64,000 bases of DNA from Ideonella oryzae. Lineage in GTDB: Bacteria; Pseudomonadota; Gammaproteobacteria; Burkholderiales; Burkholderiaceae_C. The notes beneath the pieces were generated by a model. The model was given only the letters and a program-made list of their open reading frames with translations. It did no database searches and was not told the DNA's origin. Location of the stretch: NCBI RefSeq assembly GCF_024055665.1, contig NZ_JAMXMC010000009.1:62001-126000 (forward strand), written 5' to 3'. Positions 19,026 through 27,235 of this stretch are shown here, one piece after another; the stretch's first letter is position 1; the number at the start of each line of letters is the position of its first letter. A program made the position numbers and the translations under genes.

Positions 19026-20002
19026 CAGGAGACCTCCACCACGGTCTGCTCGATGGCGCCGAACAGCGGCTGGCCATCCCGGCCCTTCATCTCGATGCGC
19101 ACGGTGTCGCCGTATTGCAGCCAGCCGGGCGGGTCGATGGTCGAACTGGCGGCCACCTGCAGCCGCAGGTCGGCCAGGCAGGCCGCGCCCCGGCCCAGGC
19201 CATCGGCCACCGGGCCGCTGCCCAGCACCGTGCCGGCCCGCACCGGACGGTGATGCGCCAGGTGGGCCAGCAGCTGGCCCATGTGCCAGAGCAGCCCCTC
19301 CTGGGTGTGGCAGGGCCCCAGGGCCTTGCCGTTGAGCTGGACCTGCAGCGCCCCGTGCAACACGCCGGCCTGCCAGTCCTCGCCCAGTTCGTCGGGCGTG
19401 AGGGCCACCGGGCTGAAGGCGGTGGCCGGGCAGGACAGCACCCGCCCGCCGCCCAGCAGCCGCTCCTCGGCCTCCGGGCCGCGCAGGGTCCAGTCGTTGG
19501 CCAGGGCCAGCAGGCGCACGCCCTCCAGCGCCTGCGCCGGGCTGGCGCCGCGCGGCACATCGCCGGCGATCACCGCCCACTGGGCGCCGAAGTCCACCTC
19601 GTCGTCGATGGCGGCCACCGGCAGCTCGGCCTGGGGGCCCGTGAAGCCGTCGCTGCTGCCGGGCTCCATCCAGGGCAAGCCCAGGGCCTGCTCGGGCGGG
19701 GTGTCGCGCTCGGGCCAGGCCTGGGCCAGCTGGGCCCGGTAGGCGCGGGTCCGCACCCACTGGCCGCTGCGCGGCAGGGGCGCCAGGCACTGGGCCGGAT
19801 CGAAGGCGAAGGCGTGCCGGGCGCGCCCCTGGTTGAGCTGGCGCGACAGGTCCTCCAGCTGGGGCGAGAGAAAGCCCCAGTCGTCGAGCACCTGCTGCAG
19901 GCGGGTGGCGATGCCGCTGGCGAAATGGGCGGTGCGCAGGTCCCGGGAGACGACGACCAACTGGCCGTCGCGGGAACCGTCCTGGTAGGTGGCGAGTTTC
20001 AT
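19025..20002 (-). CDS. Fumarylacetoacetate hydrolase-family protein with altered metal site
   Basis: 325 residues. The family cleaves C-C bonds in fumarylacetoacetate or related 2-oxo acids using Mg2+ or Ca2+. N-terminal MKLATYQDGSRDGQLVVVSRD and C-terminal LQYGDTVRIEMKGRDGQPLFGAIEQ are typical of the beta-proteobacterial FAH subgroup. The segment that normally supplies two acidic metal ligands (F-E-x-E) reads VDFGAQWAVIAGDVP near residue 135, so both Glu are replaced. The later Asp (LANDWTLRG) remains. It may therefore be inactive or have a changed activity. First gene of the operon leading to TraB, phaM, FIST and LysR. Confidence 0.8.
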   Translation of the reverse strand: MKLATYQDGSRDGQLVVVSRDLRTAHFASGIATRLQQVLDDWGFLSPQLEDLSRQLNQGRARHAFAFDPAQCLAPLPRSGQWVRTRAYRAQLAQAWPERDTPPEQALGLPWMEPGSSDGFTGPQAELPVAAIDDEVDFGAQWAVIAGDVPRGASPAQALEGVRLLALANDWTLRGPEAEERLLGGGRVLSCPATAFSPVALTPDELGEDWQAGVLHGALQVQLNGKALGPCHTQEGLLWHMGQLLAHLAHHRPVRAGTVLGSGPVADGLGRGAACLADLRLQVAASSTIDPPGWLQYGDTVRIEMKGRDGQPLFGAIEQTVVEVS

Positions 20003-20011
20003 GGTGTGGCG

Positions 20012-20031
20012 ACAATGCGGTCAGCCATTGT
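20012..20031. promoter_or_regulatory. Inverted repeat ACAATG-N8-CATTGT in a 44-base divergent gap
   Basis: The short space between the FAH-like gene (minus) and the DUF3108 gene (plus) carries this repeat with perfect 6-base arms. With start codons this close, both promoters must overlap each other or the coding ends, so the repeat could hold a -10 element in each direction or an operator. Confidence 0.35.
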
Positions 20032-20046
20032 GTCCAAAACCGCCCC

Positions 20047-21114
20047 ATGCCGCCCCGCCCCACCCCCGCACCGCGCCACCGCCGACTGGCGCTGGCCGCG
20101 CTGACTGCGCTGGTGCTGGCCCTGCACGGCTGGGTGCTGGGCCCGGCCTGGCGCATCTTCCAGGTGCGGCCTGTCCCCGCCCCGCCCCACGCCATGCCGG
20201 TGGTGACGCTGAGCCCGCTCGCGCCACAGGCGGCCCCAACCCCCACACCACCAGCCCCGGCCCCGGCGCCAGCGGAGCCGAAGCCCGCGCCGACCCCAGA
20301 CCTGCCCCGCCCCCCGGCGGAAACCGCCACGGAGACCATCGCCCCGCCGCCGGATCGCCCCCGCCAGGAGGCCGATCTGGACCGGCCGAGCGAGGACAGC
20401 CCGCCGCCCTCGGCCGACGACGAGGCCCATGCGCTGCAGCCGCTGGTGAGCCCGGCCACCTGGCTGGTGGACTACGCGGCGGTCAAGGGGCCCGCCAGCG
20501 GGCGGGCGCAACTGGACTGGCAACCCCTGAACGACCAGCAGTACCGCCTGACCTGGCGCATCGAGCTGGCCGGTCGAGAAACCCTGGCCTGGCAGAGCCA
20601 GGGCCATGTGGGCCCGGCCGGCCTGATGCCCGATCGCATGGTCGAGCAGCGCCAGGGGCGTGACCTGGCGGCCGTCAACCTCCAGCGCGACAAGGGCTTG
20701 GTGAGCTTTTCCGGCCCCTCCACCACCCTGCCCCTGCCACCCGGCGCCCAGGACCGGGCCAGCTGGCTGCTGCAGCTGCCCATGCTGGCCGCGGCGGTGC
20801 AGGCGCATTGGGCCGCCGGCCACAGCACGCTGAGCCTGCCGGTTTTCACCACCCGCGGAGAGGACCAGCTCTGGCGCTTCACCGTGGTGGCCGAAGAGAC
20901 CCTGCCGGGCCCGCAGGGCGCGCCGGTGCGCACCTGGCGGCTGGTGCGCGAACCGGTAGGGCCTTACGACAGCCGGGTGGAGGTCTGGCTGGCCCGTGAC
21001 CATGGGCTGGTGCCCTGGCGCTTACGCTTCACCACCCCGCCCGCCAACGAGCCGCTGGAACTGCAGCTGAGCGACGGGCTGCCGCCGGCGGAGGCCGGCG
21101 CACCGCCGCCCTGA
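20047..21114 (+). CDS. DUF3108 domain protein with TonB-like proline-rich linker
   Basis: 355 residues. One N-terminal membrane anchor (ALAALTALVLALHGWVLG) is followed by a long Pro/Ala/Glu-rich stretch (residues about 60-130) that could span the periplasm. The C-terminal DUF3108 domain has WLVDYAAVKGPASGRAQLDW and GRETLAWQSQGHVGPAGLMPDRMVEQRQG. DUF3108 proteins are of unknown function and usually periplasmic. The next gene, a DUF3567 protein 62 bases on, points the same way and may be co-transcribed. Confidence 0.8.
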   Translation: MPPRPTPAPRHRRLALAALTALVLALHGWVLGPAWRIFQVRPVPAPPHAMPVVTLSPLAPQAAPTPTPPAPAPAPAEPKPAPTPDLPRPPAETATETIAPPPDRPRQEADLDRPSEDSPPPSADDEAHALQPLVSPATWLVDYAAVKGPASGRAQLDWQPLNDQQYRLTWRIELAGRETLAWQSQGHVGPAGLMPDRMVEQRQGRDLAAVNLQRDKGLVSFSGPSTTLPLPPGAQDRASWLLQLPMLAAAVQAHWAAGHSTLSLPVFTTRGEDQLWRFTVVAEETLPGPQGAPVRTWRLVREPVGPYDSRVEVWLARDHGLVPWRLRFTTPPANEPLELQLSDGLPPAEAGAPPP

Positions 21115-21176
21115 TCGCCGCCCCTTGAATTCGGCCCCGACGGGCCCATCTCCGGGGGAACTCCCAGGAGACGGCC

Positions 21177-21452
21177 ATGTACATGCTTTACAACTCCGAC
21201 AGCTTCTCGGTGCTGGAGATCGAGTGGCCCGAGAGCCCCGTCCAGGCCGATCAGGCTGACGCCACCACCCAGGGCGGCTACGAGATCGTCGACAAGATGT
21301 CCGGCAAGGGCATTTTCCTGAACGGCGATCTGGCCCGCAGCTTCCGCCAGCAGGCCCTGGCCCTGAGCCAGGGCGAGGTTGACGAAGACGCCGTCGATGC
21401 CTTCATCGCAGGCTACGCCGGTCTGGCGCAGCAGCCCGTGGTGCTGCACTGA
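21177..21452 (+). CDS. DUF3567 (BTH_I0359) family small protein
   Basis: 91 residues. The sequence MYMLYNSDSFSVLEIEW, GYEIVDKMSGKGIFLNGDLA and DEDAVDAFIAGYAGLAQQPVVLH matches the DUF3567 family, which is largely confined to beta-proteobacteria. It is probably cytoplasmic and its function is unknown. An AGGAG site lies seven bases before the ATG. A second ATG two codons in is possible. Confidence 0.87.
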   Translation: MYMLYNSDSFSVLEIEWPESPVQADQADATTQGGYEIVDKMSGKGIFLNGDLARSFRQQALALSQGEVDEDAVDAFIAGYAGLAQQPVVLH

Positions 21453-21460
21453 CCCAGCGG

Positions 21461-21493
21461 CGCCCCCCCGTCCTGCCGGGCGGCGAGGGGGCG
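21461..21493 (+). terminator. Terminator-like GC hairpin after the DUF3567 gene
   Basis: Arms CGCCCCC (21461-21467) and GGGGGCG (21487-21493) flank a GC-rich loop eight bases after the stop codon. No T-run follows, so rho-independent termination is uncertain. Confidence 0.35.
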
Positions 21494-21535
21494 GTGTCTC
21501 AATGATGCGGGGAGTCTGCCGATATCCCGGAGACC

Positions 21536-23656
21536 ATGCCCCCTTCCGTCACGTCCCTGCCCTGGAGCGCCATCGGCCCGAGCGCGCTCCTCAGTGCGAC
21601 CGTGGGCGCGCTGTGTTTCGCCGTGCTCGGGCCGGCGCTGTTGAGGACCCGTTCACGGGACCGGCGCGTCGCGGCGGGCTGGATGCTGGGCAGCTCGCTG
21701 GCCGTGGGGCAGGGCGGCTTCGGTCTCTGGCTGCTTTGGACCGCCACCTCCGGTCTCGATACCGCGGGCGCGCTGCCGCCGGGCTGGGCAGGCGCCGCCT
21801 GGGGCGCGTCCACCGCCGGCACGGCCCTGGCGCTGGGCGCGGGCCGCGCCATCGCCCCCCCGTGGCCGCGCCACATCGCCCAGGCCCTGCTGCTGGCCCT
21901 CAGTTGGGTGCTGTGCCGCGCCAGCCTGGAATGGGGTCTGGGGGGACACCCCGCGCCCACACAGCTGGCCTGGCAAGGGTTGCTGACGGCACTGACGCTG
22001 GGGGGCGCCATGGTCTGGCTGACCCAGAACATCCACACGCCGGGCCGCTGGTACTGGCGCCAGGGCATCACCCCGCTGCTGCCCGGCGCGGGCCTGGGCC
22101 TGGCGGTGGCGCTCACGCCGCCGGCCGCCCCCCTGATCCCCCACACCGACGGCCTGCCCGTGGCGGCACTGCCCTGGATCGGTGCCGGTGCGACCCTCAC
22201 CCTGGCGGTGGGCGTGATCGTGGGTCTGGTGGACCGGCTGACACGCCAGCGTGACCAGAAACTCTCGCTGTCGCTGGGCGAAGCCCACCGGCGCCTGCGC
22301 GAGCAGGCCCTGAAGGACCCCCTGACCGGTCTGCCCAACCGCGCCTATTTCGACCACCGCCTCAAGGCGCTGAGCCGCACCCTGGAAGGCAAGGCCACGC
22401 CACTGGCTGTGATGATGGTGGACCTGGATGGCTTCAAGGCGATCAACGAGTCCTTCGGGCACCCCACCGGCGACCTGGTGCTCAAGGAAATGGCGCGGCG
22501 CCTGCGTGCCGAAGTCGGCCCCAGCAGCCTGGTGGCCCGGGTGGGGGGCGACGAATTCCTGGTGCTCTGCCGGCGGCCGGCGGTGGACACCGAGGGCACG
22601 CCCTCCGCACTGGCCCAGCGCATCCTGCACAGCGTGGGCCGCAGCTTCACCCTGCCGCATGCGGTGGAGGTGAAGCTCTCCTGCTCGATCGGCCTGGTCC
22701 ACTCGCCCGAGTTCGGCCCGCCGCAGCGGTTGCTGGCCTGTGCCGATGCCGCGATGTACGCGGCCAAACGCCAGGGCGGCTCCACCTTCGCCGTCTTCGA
22801 GCCCCGCATGGAGCACGACACCCGCGAAGAGCTGGCCCTGCAGACCGAGCTGCGCGAGGCCCTGGCCCGCAATGAGCTGGTGCTGTACTACCAACCGAAA
22901 ATGGATGCGCGCTCCGGCCTGATCACCGGCGTGGAGGCCCTGGTGCGCTGGCACCATCCCCAGCGGGGGCTGGTGATGCCCGGCGTCTTCATTCCGGTGG
23001 CCGAGCGCTTCGGCCTGATCGGGCAACTGGGCGACTGGGTGACCGAGGAAGCCTGCCGGCAACTGGCCGAGTGGCGCTCCCAGGGACTGCGCATGCGCGC
23101 GGCCATCAACATGTCCGCCCACCAACTGCGCCAGGACAGCCTGCTGCCGCGCCTGAAGCAGGCCATGGAGAACCATGCCATCGATCCCTCGCAGCTGACC
23201 ATCGAGATCATCGAATCGGTGCTGATGGACGATGCGGCGGTGCGCAGCTTCTCCGGCCTGGCCAGCCTGGGGGTGGGCCTGTCGATCGACGACTTCGGCA
23301 TCGGCTACTGCAATTTCGCGCTGCTGCGCAAGCTGCCGGTCAAGCAGCTGAAGGTGGACCGCAGCCTGTTCACCGACATCCAGAACAGTGCCGACGCACG
23401 CTCGGTGGTCACCGCCATCGTGCAGATGGCCCATGCCCTGAACCTGCGGGTGGTGGCCGAAGGCGTGGAAACCGAGCGCCAGCGCGACACGCTGCAGGCG
23501 CTGGACTGCGACGAGATGCAGGGCTTCCTGTTCGCCCGCCCCATGCCGGCGGAGAAGCTGACCCTCTGGGCCATGGAGGGCGAGACCCCGGCCGAGGCAG
23601 GAGGCTTTCGCCCCTCGCTGTTCATGGACGCCGACCCGGCACTGCAGGACGACTGA
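21536..23656 (+). CDS. Membrane-bound GGDEF-EAL cyclic-di-GMP enzyme
   Basis: 706 residues. The N-terminus (1-235) has about seven hydrophobic segments. The GGDEF domain (about 260-420) has an intact VGGDEF but no RxxD inhibitory site five residues before it. The EAL domain (about 440-690) has VEALVRW, INMSAHQL, IEIIESVL, IDDFGIGYCN, LKVDRS, AEGVE and QGFLF, so catalytic and metal residues look intact and phosphodiesterase activity is likely; synthase activity is possible. The N-terminal region resembles an MHYT sensor in layout (GWMLGSSLAVGQGGFGLWLLW) but the Met-His-Tyr-Thr motifs are absent. Convergent with aroG. Confidence 0.9.
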   Translation: MPPSVTSLPWSAIGPSALLSATVGALCFAVLGPALLRTRSRDRRVAAGWMLGSSLAVGQGGFGLWLLWTATSGLDTAGALPPGWAGAAWGASTAGTALALGAGRAIAPPWPRHIAQALLLALSWVLCRASLEWGLGGHPAPTQLAWQGLLTALTLGGAMVWLTQNIHTPGRWYWRQGITPLLPGAGLGLAVALTPPAAPLIPHTDGLPVAALPWIGAGATLTLAVGVIVGLVDRLTRQRDQKLSLSLGEAHRRLREQALKDPLTGLPNRAYFDHRLKALSRTLEGKATPLAVMMVDLDGFKAINESFGHPTGDLVLKEMARRLRAEVGPSSLVARVGGDEFLVLCRRPAVDTEGTPSALAQRILHSVGRSFTLPHAVEVKLSCSIGLVHSPEFGPPQRLLACADAAMYAAKRQGGSTFAVFEPRMEHDTREELALQTELREALARNELVLYYQPKMDARSGLITGVEALVRWHHPQRGLVMPGVFIPVAERFGLIGQLGDWVTEEACRQLAEWRSQGLRMRAAINMSAHQLRQDSLLPRLKQAMENHAIDPSQLTIEIIESVLMDDAAVRSFSGLASLGVGLSIDDFGIGYCNFALLRKLPVKQLKVDRSLFTDIQNSADARSVVTAIVQMAHALNLRVVAEGVETERQRDTLQALDCDEMQGFLFARPMPAEKLTLWAMEGETPAEAGGFRPSLFMDADPALQDD

Positions 23657-23674
23657 GCCCTGTCAGGGGTGGCC

Positions 23675-24802
23675 TCAGCCGCGGGCGCGGCGTGCCGCCA
23701 CCGCCCGGGCCAGCTGGCGCAGCAGCGGCTCGGTGTCGGTCCAGCCCAGGCAGGCATCGGTGATCGACACGCCGGGCTTGAGCGCCTGGCCCGGCGCCAG
23801 ATCCTGCCGACCTTCTTCCAGGTGGCTCTCGATCATCACGCCGGTGATGCGCTGCTCGCCGGCCTCGATCTGGCCGGCCACATTGGCGGCCACGTCGATC
23901 TGGCGGCGGTGCTGCTTCTCGGAATTGGCGTGCGAGAAGTCGATCATCGCCTGCTCGCGCAGGCCCGACTTGCGCAGTGCCGCGCAGGCCGCGTCGACGT
24001 CCTCGGCGCTGTAGTTGGGCTTCTTGCCGCCGCGCAGGATGACGTGGCAGTCGGTGTTGCCGCGGGTCTCGAAGATCGCGGCCTGGCCCATCTTGGTCAT
24101 GCCCATGAAGGCGTGCGGCGCGGCCGCGGCCACCACCGCATCGGCCGCCACCTTGAGGCCACCATCGGTGCCGTTCTTGAAGCCGACCGGGCAGGACAGG
24201 CCCGAGGCCAGCTGCCGGTGGGTCTGGCTCTCGGTGGTGCGGGCCCCGATGGCGCCCCAGCTCACCAGGTCGGAGATGTACTGCGGCGAGAGCAGGTCGA
24301 GGAACTCGGTGCCGGCTGGCAGGCCCAGGGCGGTCAGGTCCAGCAGCAGGCGCCGGGCCTTGCGCAGGCCCTCGTTCATGCGGAAGCTGCCGTCCAGCCG
24401 CGGGTCGTTGATGAAGCCCTTCCAGCCCACCGTGGTGCGCGGCTTCTCGAAGTAGACCCGCATCACGATGACCAACTCGCCCACCAGCTCCTCGCGCAGC
24501 ACGCGCAGCTTCTGCCCATAGGCCAGGGCCTGCTCGTGGTCATGGATGGAACAGGGGCCGACGACCACGATCAGGCGGTCGTCCTGGCCGGCCAGCACGC
24601 GGGCGATGTCGGCCCGGCTGCGCTCCACCACGGCCTCGGACTTGCGCGTCAGCGGCATCTCGTCCTGCAGCAGGGCCGGCGAGATCAGCGGCCGCACCGC
24701 GCCGATGCGCAGGTCATCCACGCGGGTGGTGTCGAGCGTGCCCTCCATCAGGCCCTCCTCCTCGGAGTTCAAGGGCGCGTTCACGACTTCGGCACGGTTC
24801 AA
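23675..24802 (-). CDS. aroG: 3-deoxy-7-phosphoheptulonate (DAHP) synthase, class I AroG type
   Basis: 375 residues. This is the first enzyme of the shikimate pathway, condensing PEP and erythrose 4-phosphate. Typical motifs are VVVGPCSIHDHEQALAYG, MRVYFEKPRTTVGWKGFINDP, GARTTESQTHRQLASG, GFKNGTDG, ILRGG and DFSHANS. Length is as in E. coli AroG/F/H; which amino acid inhibits it cannot be told. The best start is a TTG at 24802 (MNRAEVVNAPL), placed six bases after AGGAG; ATG alternatives would remove the conserved N-terminal arm. Transcribed divergently from the ABM gene across a 110-base gap. Confidence 0.92.
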   Translation of the reverse strand: MNRAEVVNAPLNSEEEGLMEGTLDTTRVDDLRIGAVRPLISPALLQDEMPLTRKSEAVVERSRADIARVLAGQDDRLIVVVGPCSIHDHEQALAYGQKLRVLREELVGELVIVMRVYFEKPRTTVGWKGFINDPRLDGSFRMNEGLRKARRLLLDLTALGLPAGTEFLDLLSPQYISDLVSWGAIGARTTESQTHRQLASGLSCPVGFKNGTDGGLKVAADAVVAAAAPHAFMGMTKMGQAAIFETRGNTDCHVILRGGKKPNYSAEDVDAACAALRKSGLREQAMIDFSHANSEKQHRRQIDVAANVAGQIEAGEQRITGVMIESHLEEGRQDLAPGQALKPGVSITDACLGWTDTEPLLRQLARAVAARRARG

Positions 24803-24912
24803 GGCACTCTCCTGGCGACAACCCGGCGGGGTAAAGATGGAATTATCCCCCGCACCGCGCGGGGCTGCAGCAATGGCACACTGCCCGGCATCGATCCCCG
24901 AGGAGACTGCTC

Positions 24913-25212
24913 ATGATTCTGGAAATTGCCGACTTCCGCATCACCCCCGGCCAGCAGGCCGCCTTCGAGGCCGCCGTGGCCCGGGGCGTGGACGAGGCCA
25001 TCCGCCACGCCAAGGGCTTCAACGGCTACAAGCTCAACCGCTGCATCGAGACGCCCGAGCGCTTCGTGCTGATGATCTACTGGGACACGCTGGAGGACCA
25101 CACGGTGGGCTTCCGCGAGTCGCCGGCCTTCACGACCTGGCGTGCCATCGTCGGCCCCTTCTTCGCCGCCCCGCCGGTGGTGGAGCATTTCGAGCTGGCC
25201 TCCAAGTCCTGA
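24913..25212 (+). CDS. Antibiotic biosynthesis monooxygenase (ABM)-fold protein
   Basis: 99 residues, the size of a dimeric alpha-beta-barrel ABM protein. MILEIADFRITPGQQAAFEAAV, GFNGYKLNRCIETPERFVLMIYWDTLEDH and FRESPAFTTWRAIVGPFF follow the family pattern. Such proteins are small cofactorless oxygenases, heme-degrading enzymes or quinol oxidases; this one cannot be assigned further. AGGAG lies eight bases before the ATG. A single-gene unit, convergent with the yceI operon. Confidence 0.8.
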   Translation: MILEIADFRITPGQQAAFEAAVARGVDEAIRHAKGFNGYKLNRCIETPERFVLMIYWDTLEDHTVGFRESPAFTTWRAIVGPFFAAPPVVEHFELASKS

Positions 25213-25229
25213 GCGGACGGGCCGGCCAC

Positions 25230-25263
25230 AAAAAAGGGCGGCGCCCCGCGAGGAGCGCCGCCC
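25230..25263 (-). terminator. Rho-independent terminator of the yceJ-yceI operon
   Basis: Perfect 9-base stem GGGCGGCGC (25236-25244) / GCGCCGCCC (25255-25263) with a 10-base loop. Read on the minus strand it is followed by six T (25235-25230), 46 bases after the yceI stop. It may also stop the ABM transcript from the other side. Confidence 0.85.
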
Positions 25264-25308
25264 AGATCGTCGTGGGAACGACGATAGGACAATCGGTGTG
25301 GAAGCCGC

Positions 25309-25881
25309 TTACTGCTTCACGCCTTCAACCTGGATCACGACGCGCACGTTGTCCGGGAAGCCCCAGTTCAGGCCGTAGTCGATGCCGTACTGGCTGCGCA
25401 CCAGGTTGGCCTCGAAGTCGCCACCGCAGACTTCGCGCTTGACCATCGGGTTCATGTAGCAGTTGAAGTTCAGGGCCTTGAGCGTGACCGGGTTGGTCTT
25501 GCCGTGCAGGGTCAGCTGACCGTCGATCTGGGTGACCTTGTCGCCATTGAAGCTGAACTTGTCGCCCACGAACTGGGCCGTCGGGTACTTGGCCGCGTCG
25601 AAGATTTCGGCGCTCTGCAGGTGCTTGTTGAAGGCGTCGGCGCCCGAGTCGATCGACGTCATGTCGATCGTCACGTCCACCTTGCCGGTCTTGGCGGCCT
25701 TGTCCAGCACCACGGTGCCTTCCTTCTTGTCGAAGCGGCCCCGGTTGGTCGAGGTCGCGAAGTGCATGATCTCGAAGGTGGCGTAGGTGTGGGTCGGCTC
25801 GATCTTGTAGGTGACCGGCTCGGCCTGGGCGGCGGTGGCCAGCAAAGCGGCAGCAGCAGCGGCGATCAGCGAAATCTTCAT
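25309..25881 (-). CDS. YceI family periplasmic protein (first paralogue)
   Basis: 190 residues. A clear signal peptide (MKISLIAAAAAALLATAAQA) precedes a YceI lipocalin-like domain: YKIEPTHTYATFEIMHFATSTNRGRFDKKEGTVVLD, VDVTIDMTSIDSG and AKYPTAQFVG. YceI proteins bind polyprenyl or ubiquinone-like lipids in the periplasm. AAGGA lies nine bases before the ATG. Two Cys (FNCYMNP, REVCGGDF) may form a disulfide. It is last of the b561-YceI-YceI operon and is followed by a strong terminator. Confidence 0.9.
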   Translation of the reverse strand: MKISLIAAAAAALLATAAQAEPVTYKIEPTHTYATFEIMHFATSTNRGRFDKKEGTVVLDKAAKTGKVDVTIDMTSIDSGADAFNKHLQSAEIFDAAKYPTAQFVGDKFSFNGDKVTQIDGQLTLHGKTNPVTLKALNFNCYMNPMVKREVCGGDFEANLVRSQYGIDYGLNWGFPDNVRVVIQVEGVKQ

Positions 25882-25950
25882 GGTGTGTGTTCCTTCAAAG
25901 GGTCTTGGGGACGGGGGCAAAAGAGACGGGGAGAGAGGAGCAGCGGACGC

Positions 25951-26520
25951 TCAGAGCGCGCCGACGCCGGTCACGGTCAGCTTGAAATGGACTTCGACGT
26001 TGTTGGCCACGGTCGAGGTGTCGGCCCACTCGCCTTCGCCGATCTTGAAGTCCAGGCGCTTGATGGCGAAGGTGCCGGTGGCGGTGGTGGTGGCACCGGC
26101 CTGCTTGAGGGTGACCGGCACCACCACGGGCTGGCTGGCGCCCTTGACGGTGAGCTGGCCACTGACCGCGTACTGGCCCTTGCCGGTGGCCTTGATGGCC
26201 GTGGACTGGAAGGTGGCCTTGGGGAACTTGGCGGCGTTGAACCAGGGCGCCTTGGGCACCTCGGCATCGGTCTCCGGCACGCCGAAGGTGGCGCTGCCGG
26301 TGTCGATGGTGAAGCTCACCTTGCCGGCTTCAGGCTTCTTCGGATCGAAGGCGATCTGGGCGTCCCAGGTGCGGAACTTGCCGTCCACCGGCACGCCCAT
26401 CTGGTGGGACGTGAAGCTGATCTCGCTCTGGGCGGGCACCACCTTCTGTTGCGCGAAGGCCGGCGCGGCGGCCAGCAAAGCGGAGGCCAGCAGGGCCGGC
26501 GCGAAGAGGGAACGGGTCAT
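25951..26520 (-). CDS. YceI family periplasmic protein (second paralogue)
   Basis: 189 residues with a signal peptide ending PAFA|QQ. Domain text is ISFTSHQMGVPVDGKFRTWDAQIAFDPKKPEAGKVSFTIDTGSA and WFNAAKFPKATFQSTAIKA, then a C-terminal barrel half. It differs strongly from the neighbouring YceI at 25309-25881, so the pair is an old duplication rather than a recent one. The probable role is binding an isoprenoid quinone in the periplasm next to the b561 encoded 50 bases upstream. Confidence 0.9.
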   Translation of the reverse strand: MTRSLFAPALLASALLAAAPAFAQQKVVPAQSEISFTSHQMGVPVDGKFRTWDAQIAFDPKKPEAGKVSFTIDTGSATFGVPETDAEVPKAPWFNAAKFPKATFQSTAIKATGKGQYAVSGQLTVKGASQPVVVPVTLKQAGATTTATGTFAIKRLDFKIGEGEWADTSTVANNVEVHFKLTVTGVGAL

Positions 26521-26570
26521 GGAAGAACTCCTGTGGGAGATGTCTGGGGGGCGCGGACCGAGGCGTTCGC

Positions 26571-27116
26571 TCAGCCGCGACCGGGACGCATGCGGTTCAG
26601 CAGGCCGTCCTTGTCGATGACATGATGCTTGAGCGCCGCCCCGATGTGGGCCAGCACGAGCAGCGCCATCGTCCAGGCCAGGGTCTCGTGCCAGGGCTTG
26701 ATGAGCTGGGCCAGTTCGGGGTTCTTGTCGACGAAGCTGGGCAGCGGCAGCACACCGAACAGCACGATGGGGAAGCCCGCGGCCGAGCTGTAGGCCCAGC
26801 CCACCAGGGGCACGGCGAAGAACAGCACATAGAGCAGGTGGTGCATGCCGTGGGCGGCCAGGCGCTGCCAGGCGGGCATGGGCAGATCGGCCGGCGGCCG
26901 GTGGGTCAGGCGCCAGACCAGGCGCAGCACGGCCAGGCCCAGCACGATCACGCCGGCCCACTTGTGGTAGTTGAACAGCTTCAGCCGGGTCATGGACATC
27001 GGCAGATCGGCCATGTAGAGGCCCAGGAAGAACACACCGGCAATCATCAGAGCCATGAGCCAGTGCAGCCAGATGGCCGGGGCGCTGTAGCGGGTGGAGG
27101 CGGATGTCTTCGGCAT
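26571..27116 (-). CDS. Cytochrome b561 family protein (YceJ-like)
   Basis: 181 residues with four membrane helices. Histidines suited to two b hemes are in IWLHWLMA, FNYHKWAG, MHHLLY and PWHETLAW, with HHVIDKDGLLNRMRPGRG at the end. In E. coli yceJ (b561) also lies next to yceI. The family moves electrons between quinol and acceptors such as oxygen or superoxide. The start at 27116 (MPKTSASTRYSAPAIW) fits family length. First gene of the b561-YceI-YceI unit. Confidence 0.88.
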   Translation of the reverse strand: MPKTSASTRYSAPAIWLHWLMALMIAGVFFLGLYMADLPMSMTRLKLFNYHKWAGVIVLGLAVLRLVWRLTHRPPADLPMPAWQRLAAHGMHHLLYVLFFAVPLVGWAYSSAAGFPIVLFGVLPLPSFVDKNPELAQLIKPWHETLAWTMALLVLAHIGAALKHHVIDKDGLLNRMRPGRG

Positions 27117-27216
27117 GTGGGGAGCTGTGGGTGTCGCCTGGAGGCGTTGGTTCACAGTGTCCGCAGCGCCGTGGCCGCCGCGGTTCAGCGCGCTTGAAGT
27201 CAGCAATGCAGTTTTT

Positions 27217-27235
27217 CTGAACGTTGCGCGTTCAG
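27217..27235. promoter_or_regulatory. Inverted repeat CTGAACG-TTGCG-CGTTCAG upstream of b561
   Basis: Perfect 7-base arms around a 5-base spacer. The repeat overlaps the stop codon of the Nudix gene and lies about 100 bases before the b561 start on the minus strand. On neither strand does a T-run follow it in the right place for a terminator, so an operator is more likely. Confidence 0.4.

Noticed and set aside
21461-21493. Full rho-independent terminator after the DUF3567 gene
   Set aside because: The stem is good but no T-run follows, so only a weak terminator-like hairpin is listed.
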